64,000 nt of DNA from Streptomyces chartreusis (GTDB lineage Bacteria > Actinomycetota > Actinomycetes > Streptomycetales > Streptomycetaceae). Positions 8,766 through 16,589 of this stretch are shown piece by piece. The stretch's first letter is position 1, and each line of letters opens with the position of its first letter. The position numbers and the translations under genes are program-made. Location of the stretch: the NCBI RefSeq assembly GCF_008704715.1, contig NZ_CP023689.1, forward strand, positions 5,642,001 through 5,706,000, given 5' to 3'. The notes under the pieces were generated by a model that worked only from the letters and a program-made list of their open reading frames with translations, ran no database searches and had not been told where the DNA came from.

Positions 8766-8918
8766 TCAACGCCTCTCCAGGAGGACATGGAGCAGGGTGA
8801 CAACGGCCACCCCGACCAGGAGAGCGGTCCCGAAGGCGGGGTGCAGGAAGGCGACGTACGTAGCCCCGGAGCCCGCGAGCAGCAGGACGGCCGTGCGGAC
8901 GTCGATCGGCCCGTTCAT
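8766..8918 (-). CDS. Small two-helix membrane protein, 50 residues
   Basis: Starts at the ATG that overlaps the stop of the upstream helix-turn-helix gene (ATGA), a strong sign of coupled translation. The product begins MNGPIDVRTAVLLLAGSG and has two hydrophobic stretches, residues 9-24 and 31-47, with a basic end (LERR). Function unknown. A coupled tiny membrane protein behind a regulator-like gene could be an accessory or leader protein. Confidence 0.6.
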   Translation of the reverse strand: MNGPIDVRTAVLLLAGSGATYVAFLHPAFGTALLVGVAVVTLLHVLLERR

Positions 8919-9851
8919 GCGGCCCCCCTCCGTCCCCGAGAGCGGACCGCCCGCTGAGCTCGGACCATTCCCCCATCTCCCTCGTCGACCAGGCGCTGCA
9001 CGCGCTTCTTCAGGCGCTGGAGGGCGTCGTCGAACGCGCGCCGCGGAATCTGGTGCTCCCGGGCGGCGCGCGTGAAGTCCCAGTCATACGCGAGCAGCAG
9101 CGCGCACAGCCGCGCCTCCTTGTCCGACGCCACGTCGCGGAGCACGCGCTGCAGGGCATCACGTACCAGCACCTGCTCGTACGGGTCGACGAACAGCGTG
9201 GCCACCTCTAACAGGCGGGTATGGCCGGCCAGGTTGATGCGCTGCAGCTGTGCGTCCCGCTCTTCGTTCCACCACCGCTGGTAGACGTCGGCGAACTTGC
9301 TGAGCAGAGGCCGCGTGAAGTACGTCGTGGGGTTTGGCCGTAGTAGGGCTCCGTACAGGATCGACCTTGTCGCAGCCTTCCTCCGAGTCGGAGAACTCGA
9401 TAGCGCGCAGATCGAATCGTTCGCCGTGACGCGGGTCCCAGCGCTTGCTGCGCAGAGCGATATCGACGAACTCGGGCAGTACCTCGAGGACGGTCTGCAC
9501 GGCGAGAGCGATGCGGGTGTCGACGTCGAACAGGCGTTGGCGGCCGCCTTCCAGGGAGAAGGATGACGTCCAGCTGTCTGCGGCCCGGACCCGTCGGGTG
9601 ATCGTGCTGTCCCGCATCCAGCTGTTGAGTGCCGTGACGCCGTAGGCCCACAGACGATCCTTTAGCCGACGCGTCTCCGGGCCGTCGAAGCGCTCGGCCC
9701 GGGCGCGGGCTACCTGTTCGGCATCGGCAGCGAGCCGACGGCGACGAGCCAGCACCGGGTCCTCGTCCTCCAGCATCCCCGTGGTGGAGCCCCGTTGCGC
9801 CGACAGCGCTCGGAGTAGTGGGTGCGTAGTCACACTGATCCCTTCAACCAT
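8915..9851 (-). pseudogene. Regulator-like protein with sigma-4-like HTH, frameshifted
   Basis: Two frames join at about 9378. The first runs from the start at 9851 (MVEGISVTTHPLLRALSAQ) to AIEFSDSEE. The second continues AATRSILYGALLRPNP, YFTRPLLSKFADVYQRWW, then LLEVATLFVDPYEQVLVRDALQ and ends in a helix-turn-helix-like LLAYDWDFTRAAREHQIPR followed by FDDALQRLKKRVQ. Joined, it would be about 312 residues. The C-terminal part resembles the region 4 fold of sigma factors, but no conserved region 2 is visible, so a sigma role is not claimed. It may be truly broken or carry a sequencing error. Confidence 0.55.
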
Positions 9852-11085
9852 CGTTCTACGTCGTTACCGACGTCTGTAGGGAGCAATGGACGAAAATCTC
9901 GCGCGGCAATGTCCCGTGATTTTTGGGCGGGGGATTTCCGTCCCAGCGCCGATCGCGGCTGACGCGCCTTCCGGTAGCAGCGACGGCGCCGAGCTGGTCA
10001 GCTAGCGCACGTGCCCTATGTGGGCTCCCAGGAGTTCATCAACTTCATCCGGGACGGCAAGGGCGACAGCTTCCGCAAGCGGTACCGGGAGATGGACATC
10101 CTGATGGTCGACGACGTCCAGTTCCTGACGGGCCAGGACCCGACCGCAGGCAGAGCTCTTCCCCCACCTTCAATGCGACCGTCATGCACGCCGACCGCAA
10201 GATCTGCGTACTGAGGGCGAGACCCGCTCCCACTGCATCCAGGTCACAGAACTCACGAACCGCTTCAAGAACTGCTGGCCAAGAACGACGCCATCTCGGG
10301 CGGCTCCGGCCGAGGCTCTGCGAGCGGCTCGATCGTCGCGTCCCCCCTCGGCACCACCGACCGCACCCGACCTCGACCGTGCACGGCGCGCTCCGCAACA
10401 TCAAGGACGACAACGATGAGGACGACGACCTCGTCTTCCTGAAGTCGATGCCGGACTTCATTGTGGCGAAGGTCGAGGTGTCCATTGAGCAGTAGCAGGC
10501 CGTCACGAGGTTGTCTGCGTAGCCGCTCTGGGCTGTGTTCGACGACTGCGTGACCTGCCACAAGGAGCTCCTGGAGGGCACCGCCGGCATCGACCGCGAC
10601 GCGAACCTCGACGTCGAGTGCGGCACCGACAAGGAGTTCCTCCCTGTCATGCAGGACAAGGACGAGGGGCCTCAACTCAGCTGTACGAGGTCAGCGGCAA
10701 CTTCGCGGCATAGATCAGGGTCGCTCCCCACAGGCTGGCGCGCCGACATAGAGATGTCCGTCACGGGCAAGCTCGAGCAGAACGGCCATTGCACACGACG
10801 GCCGCAATGCTGCAGGCGCCCGCTGAGCTGCGGTTTGTGCTCCTTGCCGCCTCGCTGTCAGTGCGGGGCCCATAATTCGCCCTCTGCTGCGTCGAGTTGA
10901 GCGCGCGGGCACAGTGCGCGCCCCAGGTTTGTCAGTCCCGTGCCTTAGATTCGACGGTGCGCCAACCCTTCGCATGACGAAGGGAGATCCTTGGGCGCGG
11001 CCCGCCTCCTACAGCTGCCGCAACCCGCTGGATCTCCCTCTCGCCTGTCGTCGGGTCCCACCGCTGTGATCGAGACAGGAGACCC
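9852..11085. other. Degenerate region with remnants of coding DNA
   Basis: More than 1.2 kb without an intact gene. Apart from the dnaA remnant, short frames with coding character but no continuity are seen, for example a plus-strand stretch near 10380-10495 ending DDDLVFLKSMPDFIVAKVEV and another at 10535-10680 with GIDRDANLDVECGTDKEF. Neither is recognised. The region looks like decayed sequence. Confidence 0.5.
10005..10230 (+). pseudogene. dnaA fragment
   Basis: In one frame the sequence reads YVGSQEFINFIRDGKGDSF followed by RKRYREMDILMVDDVQFLTG. This corresponds to the AAA+ core of DnaA around Walker B, where Streptomyces DnaA has a very similar stretch ending in a Walker B aspartate pair. 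After a frame change it continues PTFNATVMHADRKICVL, matching the next DnaA segment. There is no Walker A, no domain IV and no continuous frame, so it is a copied and decayed piece, not a working initiator. Confidence 0.75.
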
Positions 11086-11316
11086 ATGAACGAACGTACC
11101 TCACGCCTAGGACATCGCTCCTCCGCAGCGCCCTCAGCGGAGGAGCCGCCGTTCCTTACGGTGCACACCACGGTGGTGCTCCTGGCAGCGCTGTTCATCG
11201 GCTGCGTGGGCGGGGGTCTTACCTTCCTCAGCGGCAGCCCACTGGCCGGAGCCGTCCTTGCCGGACTCGCCGGCGGGGGCGCCAGCGTCCCCGTATTGCG
11301 CTCCCTGATCCGATAA
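11086..11316 (+). CDS. Small membrane protein, 76 residues
   Basis: The ATG follows CAGGAGACCC. The N-terminal 25 residues are polar (NERTSRLGHRSSA); residues about 28-45 and 52-70 are two hydrophobic, Gly-rich helices (LLAALFIGCVGGGLTFL and LAGAVLAGLAGGGASVPVL). Proteins of this shape are common in Streptomyces. It lies alone, facing the resolvase gene downstream. No function can be given. Confidence 0.6.
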   Translation: MNERTSRLGHRSSAAPSAEEPPFLTVHTTVVLLAALFIGCVGGGLTFLSGSPLAGAVLAGLAGGGASVPVLRSLIR

Positions 11317-11348
11317 CCGGGAAGGGGCCGGAGGGATGTGCCGCATGG

Positions 11349-12032
11349 TCACCGGGGTCCAGGGAGGGCCGGACCCCGGTCGCCGGACACGAGTGCGTCG
11401 CGGCCAACCCTCAGTTCGGGCACGTACTTGTACAGCGTCGTGCGCGAGACACCGAGCAGCTTCGCGATCGAGGTGACCGTGTTCTCCGGCTGCACGAGCA
11501 GGGCCCGGGCGTGCCGGATCTGTTCCTCCGTCATCGCCGGAGGCCGCCCGATGCGCTCGCCGCGGGCCCGCGCTGCCTCCAGGCCCTCGTGCGTGCCCTG
11601 CACGATGAGTTCCCGGATGAACTCCGCGAGGGCCGCGAACACGTGGAACACCAGCCGCCCGCCTGGGGTGGTTGTGTCGAGCGCCTCGTGCAGAGACTGG
11701 AAGCCAATGTCTCGCTGACGGAGACCCCCCACGATCGAGATCAGGTCTTGGATCGAGCGTCCGAGGCGGTCGAGGGAGGGCACCACGAGGGTGTCCCCAG
11801 GGCGGAGGTAGTCGAGCGCCGCACGCAGTTCCTCACGCTCGGCGTCCTTGCCGGACTTCTTGTCGGAGAACACCCGGACGCAGCCGGCCGCTGTCAGCGC
11901 GGCGATCTGGCGGTCGAGCAACTGACCTTTCGTGGATACGCGCGCGTACCCGACACGAGCGCCGGACGGACTGGCGGGGAAGATCCCCAGCGGGCCTTCG
12001 GCGTCCGCCCATTCTGTGGGGGTCGTCGTCAT
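11349..12032 (-). CDS. Serine recombinase (resolvase/invertase)
   Basis: A complete small serine recombinase of 227 residues. The nucleophile is Ser33 in GYARVSTKGQLLDRQ; VFSDKKSGKDAERE, TLVVPSLDRLGRS and the long helix GGRLVFHVFAALAEFIRELI complete the catalytic domain. The C-terminal helix-turn-helix is ENTVTSIAKLLGVSRTTLYKYV. The start is the ATG at 12032; an upstream in-frame start at 12125 would run through the repeats that probably form the recombination site. Such enzymes resolve plasmid dimers or transposon cointegrates. It is the only intact serine recombinase in the window. Confidence 0.9.
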   Translation of the reverse strand: MTTTPTEWADAEGPLGIFPASPSGARVGYARVSTKGQLLDRQIAALTAAGCVRVFSDKKSGKDAEREELRAALDYLRPGDTLVVPSLDRLGRSIQDLISIVGGLRQRDIGFQSLHEALDTTTPGGRLVFHVFAALAEFIRELIVQGTHEGLEAARARGERIGRPPAMTEEQIRHARALLVQPENTVTSIAKLLGVSRTTLYKYVPELRVGRDALVSGDRGPALPGPR

Positions 12033-12064
12033 GCATGACACCGTACAGAAAAGGGGCCTGGCGC

Positions 12065-12159
12065 GTTGTTGGACACCCAGAGTTGTTGAACACCCTTGTT
12101 GGACACCGGAGGTCGAATCCAGCACGGCATGTCGACGTCTCGGCGTCGTTGTCCAACAA
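12065..12159. promoter_or_regulatory. Candidate resolvase site (res) with repeats
   Basis: Just upstream of the resolvase start lie three direct copies of GTTGTTGGACACC or near variants (12065-12077, 12082-12094, 12096-12107) and one inverted copy of TTGTTGGAC at 12151-12159. Closely spaced direct and inverted half-sites beside the recombinase gene are the usual layout of a res site, which also acts as the gene's operator. The crossover point cannot be assigned. Confidence 0.5.
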
Positions 12160-12247
12160 TCGATCGATTAATGGACATCCTCTCCCGACGGGCAGTCAAC
12201 TGCCATGCTGAGCAGCTGAACTCCCACCTCACCCCTTGGAGAGCACT

Positions 12248-12607
12248 GTGGAGCTGAGCGCCACCGGCGAGCCTGCCATCGTGCAGGAAGACACTCAGGT
12301 CCACGTTGGCATCGACCTTCGGCTGGGCACTCTCACCCTCACCCGGAACGGCAAGGACCTCGCGGTGTACCACGCCCTGGTGCAATTCGCCTCTGCCCAC
12401 GCGAACCTGTAGTCAGCGCAGGGGGTCAAGTTCTCGGCGAAGGGGCCGGACGGCAAGTCCGTGGGATTGACCGTGGATCTCCTCAACGACGCCTGGGACG
12501 GCCCCCGGGCCGACGTTCCCGACGCGATCTGGAAGGTCGTGGCCCTCGCCGCGACCTCCGCCGGAGACGTCGGCATCACCTACGCGCCTCCTGGCCGCGC
12601 CGGCTAA
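12248..12607 (+). pseudogene. Small hypothetical protein interrupted by an in-frame TAG
   Basis: From a GTG start (GGAGA upstream) the frame encodes VELSATGEPAIVQEDTQ and later NGKDLAVYHALVQFASAHANL, then TAG at 12410-12412. The same frame continues without further stops as SAQGVKFSAKGPDGKSVGL to DVGITYAPPGRAG and TAA. Coding character is continuous across the TAG, so the original gene was about 119 codons. TAG is one change from CAG (Gln) or AAG (Lys). Truncation, suppression or a base-calling error are all possible. No family recognised. Confidence 0.5.
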
Positions 12608-13235
12608 CTCGCCTGCGGTCCGCTCCCGCCGTTCCTGCGGCGCAGGGACCACCAGTGCCGTGGATGTGCCGGGGGCTCCAGGGCGGGGCGCAGCGCTTCG
12701 TGGAACGCCTCCAGTGCCCGGGTGATCCGGTTCTGGTCTGCGTAGTTCTCGCCGATCGCGGTGAAGACCTCTTCCGCCGCCGCGGCGAGTCCCGGCTCCT
12801 GGCGCCTCATCAGCGGCGCGACGGCCGCCCCGAGTCGACCAAGGGGTGCCGCCAGTCCCGCCGCCGACACAGCGCTGTCCCGATCCCACTGGCCGATCAC
12901 GGTGGCCGCGTCCCCGTAGCCGCCATGACGGCCGGGAACCCCCGCTGCCCGGGCCTCGCGTACGCTGCGCCGCCCCGGACCGCCGCACGCAGTCCGACCG
13001 CCGCCTTCGCCTTCCAACTGCCCCACAGATGGTCATGGGCGTTGCCCGCCGCCTTCACGGCCAGCACCGCCGCCACGAGTTCGTCAGCCTGCGTTTCGAG
13101 CGCGGCCCGGTCCGCCGCGGCTTCCTTGCGGGCCGCCGTCCCTTGGGTACGTCTGTCGTTCTCCCACGCTCCGAGGAACAGGAGAACCACGGCGCCGACT
13201 GCGCCAGGCAGCGCGTCGAGAAGTGCATCGCTCAT
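12604..13235 (-). pseudogene. Membrane-anchored hypothetical protein, frameshifted
   Basis: The ATG at 13235 starts MSDALLDALPGAVGAVVLLFL, an N-terminal membrane anchor, followed by a charged helical segment (GTAARKEAAADRAALETQAD). Around 12965 the reading moves to another frame, which continues REARAAGVPGRHGGYGDAA and ends LEAFHEALRPALEPP. The joined protein would be about 210 residues. It is convergent with, and overlaps by four bases, the TAG-interrupted gene downstream. The family is not recognised. Confidence 0.5.
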
Positions 13236-13357
13236 GTGCACCGGGACACCGCGACGGGCCTCCCGGGTTCCAGCAACACCCCGAGAAGGTGCGAGATCGA
13301 TCTCCAACGCGGATGTTGGCCCGGTGCGATCCCGCTCGGCCGGAGGACTCACCGCAG

Positions 13358-13669
13358 CAGGTTGTGGAGCAAGGCGACGACCGCAAGGCCGGCTTCCGAG
13401 ACCTGGCCCTGATGACGATGCACTTCGCCATCGCCGGCCCCGAACACGAACTCGCCGGACTGCGCACCCGCGACATCACCGAGGGGCGCGGCCTGATCGT
13501 GAACGTGCGGGTGTCCAAGGTCGCGCCCCGCAAGGTCGAGGTCCTCTACGGCTCGCGCGCCTACCTCTGCCCAGTCCGCGCGTGGCGCCGCTGGAAGGAG
13601 GCCGCCGGCCTGGACTACTTCGCCTTCCGCCGCCTGCACAACCGCTGGCACACCGCACGGACGCGTTGA
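13358..13669 (+). pseudogene. Tyrosine recombinase fragment
   Basis: The frame gives RDLALMTMHFAIAGPEHELAG, then LRTRDITEGRGLIVNVRVSK and VEVLYGSRAYLCPVRAWRRW, which align with the first half of the catalytic domain of XerC-like recombinases (the loop with the first catalytic Arg, the beta-sheet with the catalytic Lys, and the CPVRAW segment). The expected catalytic Arg of the GLRRSE-type motif appears as GPEHE, and the HxxR, GH and Tyr motifs downstream are missing. It is a dead remnant of a recombinase that is not the integrase at 2753-3907. Confidence 0.7.
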
Positions 13670-13705
13670 CCTTCGGGCGGTAGCCAACGGCTCTAATGTC
13701 GCAGC

Positions 13706-13996
13706 ATGACGGAACCGATCCCCAGCGCCACCCAGGCCGTTCGCTTCGCTATCGAGTTCCTGACTCCGTATGTGGCGGCGGACACCGAGCAGAAGCGCGA
13801 GCAGGCGGCCGAGTACATCGCGCAAAGACTCAGCGGGCCCGATCCCCTCGACCCCATTCACGTGATCCGGGGCCAGCTCTACCTCAACGAGCTACTTCTG
13901 CTGTCCCTCGCCAAGGCCAACGGCTCCCAGCCCGAGGGGTACCGGGACTGGGCCTTGGAGTGGCTGCGTACCAACTCCCCGAGGTTTCCCGAGTAG
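13706..13996 (+). CDS. Hypothetical protein, 96 residues
   Basis: An acidic, mostly helical protein: MTEPIPSATQAVRFAIEFLT and later QLYLNELLLLSLAKANGS and GYRDWALEWLR. Codon usage is typical for the genus and the frame is clean, but the ribosome binding site is poor. No domain recognised. It lies between a recombinase fragment and a pentapeptide protein on the same strand without obvious coupling. Confidence 0.5.
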   Translation: MTEPIPSATQAVRFAIEFLTPYVAADTEQKREQAAEYIAQRLSGPDPLDPIHVIRGQLYLNELLLLSLAKANGSQPEGYRDWALEWLRTNSPRFPE

Positions 13997-14188
13997 GGGT
14001 GTCGGTATGAGCTGTGTCACCAGCCGCATTTGGTACCGACCGACCCCGTGAGCTGCGGATCAGGTGAAGGCGTCGGCGGGTCCGAGTCTCGTGGTGTTTC
14101 ACTTCGGGCGCCTCCATCCGGGGGTACCGCCACCCACTGCCCCGGAGTGGTGCCACTATCTCGCGGCCGGTTCCCCTAGGCAGGAACT

Positions 14189-15559
14189 GTGATGACTGCG
14201 CTCCATCAGCGGCGGGCCCAGGCACGCCGCATGCGGCGCCTGCGCCGGCTTGGGACCTGGGTGCTCGCCCTGGGTGGCGCCCTGGTGCTCGCGGTCGGTC
14301 TGCCCTGGCTGGTGTGGCGAGGGCCGTACCTGCTCGACAAGGGATACATCAACACGACCACGCTGGGTCAAGCCGGCGGATCGGCTGCGCTGATCACTGG
14401 CCTGCGCACCGCCCTCGTGGCGTGTGCGGCCGCGATCGGGGCCGGAGTAGCCCTGGTGTACACGATCCGCAACTACCGGCTGACCCGGCGCGGGCAGGTC
14501 ACCGACCGGTTTACCAAAGCCCTGGAGCGCCTCGGGTCCGACCACAGGTATGTGCGGATCGGCGGAGTGTTGGCGCTAGAGCAGATCGTCCAGGACGCCC
14601 CCGAGCAGGCCACCCACGCCGCCCAAGTACTGGGCCACTTCGTGCGCGACCGCGCTCCGGCCCGCCCAGGCTCACCGAATGGCTCGGACGGCACGCCAAC
14701 TACGACGGACACTTCACTCCCCATGCTTCTGGAGGCAGACATCCAGGTGGCCTTGACCGCTCTAACGCGTCCCCAATCGCGCACGCACGTCGACGATTTC
14801 GAAAGGCTCTACCTCGGAACCCTTCACCTTCCCGGCGCTCTCCTGGACGGGGCCGACCTCACCGGCGCCAAGCTGGTCGGGACGAACCTCACCGACGCCA
14901 GACTGTTCACGGCGAACCTCACCGGCGCCGACCTGAGCCAGGCGGACCTCACCCGCGCCTACATGTCCGGGGTGAAGCTCACCAGCGACCCCACCAATCC
15001 CGAACTGTTCACGGCGAACCTCACCGGCCCCAACCTGAGCCAGGCGGACCTCACCCGCGCCTACCGGTCCGGGGTGAACATCACCGGCGACCTCGACAGG
15101 GGCATGGCCAGGGCCAAGCTGGTCGGGACGAACCTCACTGGCGCCGACCTGAGCCAGGCGGACCTCACTGGCGCCGACCTGAGCCAGGCGGACCTCACCG
15201 GCGCCGACCTGAGCCAGGCCAACCTCACCGGCGCCAACCTGAGGCAGGCGAACCTCACCAGTGTCAACCTGGGCGACGCCATCCTCACCAGCGCCAAGCT
15301 GGTGGGGGCGGACCTCACCGACGCGTACCTGGCCAACGCGAACCTCACCGGCGCCGACCTGAGCCAGGCAGACCTCACCCGCGCCCACATGTCCGGGGCG
15401 AACCTCAACGGCGCCTCCCTGCCCGGGGCGAATCTCTTCGGGGCGAACCTCGGAACTGTCATGGGATTGACAACGGAGCAAGTCAGGTACGCGTCTGTCG
15501 GTGCGGAGACGGTGCTGCCGCCCGGCCTCAGGATGAATGGGGGGCCGTCCACCACCTGA
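14189..15559 (+). CDS. Membrane-anchored pentapeptide-repeat protein (ADLSQ type)
   Basis: A 456-residue protein; GTG at 14189 or ATG at 14192 could start it. Two membrane helices (residues about 22-42 and 68-90) are followed by a helical domain with TDRFTKALERLGS and QVLGHFVRDRAP, the same architecture as the proteins at 4.4-6.1 and 7.0-8.1 kb. The C-terminal half has classic A(D/N)LxX pentapeptides, with many GADLSQADLT, GANLRQANLT and GAKLVGTNLT units. A right-handed beta-helix is expected. Several repeat blocks are nearly identical at DNA level (about 14920-15070 and 15130-15380), which suggests recent unit duplication. The function of this family is unknown. Confidence 0.88.
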   Translation: MMTALHQRRAQARRMRRLRRLGTWVLALGGALVLAVGLPWLVWRGPYLLDKGYINTTTLGQAGGSAALITGLRTALVACAAAIGAGVALVYTIRNYRLTRRGQVTDRFTKALERLGSDHRYVRIGGVLALEQIVQDAPEQATHAAQVLGHFVRDRAPARPGSPNGSDGTPTTTDTSLPMLLEADIQVALTALTRPQSRTHVDDFERLYLGTLHLPGALLDGADLTGAKLVGTNLTDARLFTANLTGADLSQADLTRAYMSGVKLTSDPTNPELFTANLTGPNLSQADLTRAYRSGVNITGDLDRGMARAKLVGTNLTGADLSQADLTGADLSQADLTGADLSQANLTGANLRQANLTSVNLGDAILTSAKLVGADLTDAYLANANLTGADLSQADLTRAHMSGANLNGASLPGANLFGANLGTVMGLTTEQVRYASVGAETVLPPGLRMNGGPSTT

Positions 15560-15626
15560 GGAGCAGATCGCCGTCTGCGGCTGTGCCGACGACCCGAACC
15601 TGCCCCACTGGCAAGCACGAACAAGA

Positions 15627-15758
15627 TCACCGGCGTTTGCGGCTGGTGACGAGCTTGATGGCTTTGGCGACCAGCAGTGCAGCGGGCCCGGCGACGTAGG
15701 CATCGACCTGGCGGGGGTCGCCGGGTGTGAGGCTGGCGATGGTCAGGATCGACCGGTC
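15627..15758 (-). pseudogene. Nucleotidyltransferase-like fragment
   Basis: The last 43 codons of a minus-strand frame read LTIASLTPGDPRQVDAYVAG and PAALLVAKAIKLVTSRKRR. This resembles the end of the nucleotidyltransferase fold found in AbiEii-type proteins, where GPAALLVAK is a common motif. The N-terminal part with the catalytic G-S and D-x-D residues is not present upstream, so this can only be a fragment. The assignment is tentative. Confidence 0.35.
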
Positions 15759-15939
15759 GACGGCGGCGACGCCATCGCCCAGGCCGTCCTGGGCGGAGCG
15801 GTCCCGGTCGCCGTCCACTTCACCGGGCACGTCCTGGACTCTGCGATCCTCCCGGTCGCCATCGGCCACGGCATGATCGTCGACCGCGCAGCCTGACTCG
15901 CAACTAGCCCGAGCCCTCGGGTCTGCCTTCTCCCCCTCC

Positions 15940-15965
15940 GGTGCTCCGACCGCAGTCGGAGCACC
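15940..15965 (+). terminator. Rho-independent terminator
   Basis: A perfect 11-bp stem, GGTGCTCCGAC with its complement, around the tetraloop CGCA, followed by CTTT. It faces plus-strand transcription from the degenerate region at 15.56-15.9 kb, which suggests that a real plus-strand gene once ended there. No intact gene between 15560 and 15939 is supported. Confidence 0.7.
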
Positions 15966-16011
15966 CTTTCGTGTCCGGACCGACATCAGTTCCGTGGGGC
16001 CGGCAAGGTGA

Positions 16012-16043
16012 GGGGCCCGGCTTGAGGAAGCAAACCGGGCCCC
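16012..16043 (-). terminator. Terminator of the toxin-immunity operon
   Basis: A 9-bp GC stem (GGGGCCCGG with its complement) around a 14-base loop, 32 bases beyond the stop of the DUF4265 gene. It probably ends the minus-strand RHS/immunity transcript. Confidence 0.6.
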
Positions 16044-16074
16044 GTTGGCTCTTCTTGAGTTGGCCTTGCAGGGC

Positions 16075-16587
16075 CTAGGAGGTGCTGTTCACTTGACTTC
16101 GGTGAAGTGTCGAAATCGCGCTTTCCTGGAACTCAAGGTCGCCGGATTCGCGGCGCTGGGCCAACCACGGCCGCACCTCTGCGTAGTTGACCGTCGGTGG
16201 GATATCGACGGCCAGGAGGTTGAAGCGGCTCGTGGTCTCCCAGCTACAGCCCGCGTCACGAAACTGGTTCTCCACTGACTCCCGGAGGTTGCGGCGCAGG
16301 AAGACGACTCGGATGGTCGAATGCCCGGACTCCGACGCGAAGCTCTCGAAAACGAGCTCACGTCTCTCATTGTCCGGCCGGACCCGGATCAGGTCCCCGT
16401 ATGCGATGCCCGGCACGAAGAACGGTGTGTTCACCACCCTGATCTCGAACCTGACCTCCGTCTTCTCGCCCCACAGGCGCTCTACCGAGACCGGCGGCCA
16501 GTCCTCCCGCTCCGCTTCAAGGTCAAAGGCGACCTTGAACAGGTCCGCACCACTGGCCGAGACCGGCCGCTCGCTTGATTCGGACAC
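16075..16587 (-). CDS. DUF4265 protein, likely RHS-toxin immunity
   Basis: A 170-residue protein. The GTG at 16587 is chosen because it lies two bases after the RHS stop, with GAGGAG just upstream overlapping the end of the RHS gene. The DUF4265 signature is clear: LEAEREDWPPVSVERLWGEK, then the conserved TPFFVPGIAYGDLIRV segment, and HSTIRVVFLRR. Genes for DUF4265 proteins often directly follow contact-dependent or polymorphic toxin genes, where they are taken to be immunity proteins; here the coupling to the HNH-tipped RHS gene is tight. Neutralisation of that nuclease is inference from position. Confidence 0.8.
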   Translation of the reverse strand: MSESSERPVSASGADLFKVAFDLEAEREDWPPVSVERLWGEKTEVRFEIRVVNTPFFVPGIAYGDLIRVRPDNERRELVFESFASESGHSTIRVVFLRRNLRESVENQFRDAGCSWETTSRFNLLAVDIPPTVNYAEVRPWLAQRRESGDLEFQESAISTLHRSQVNSTS

Positions 16588-16589
16588 CT

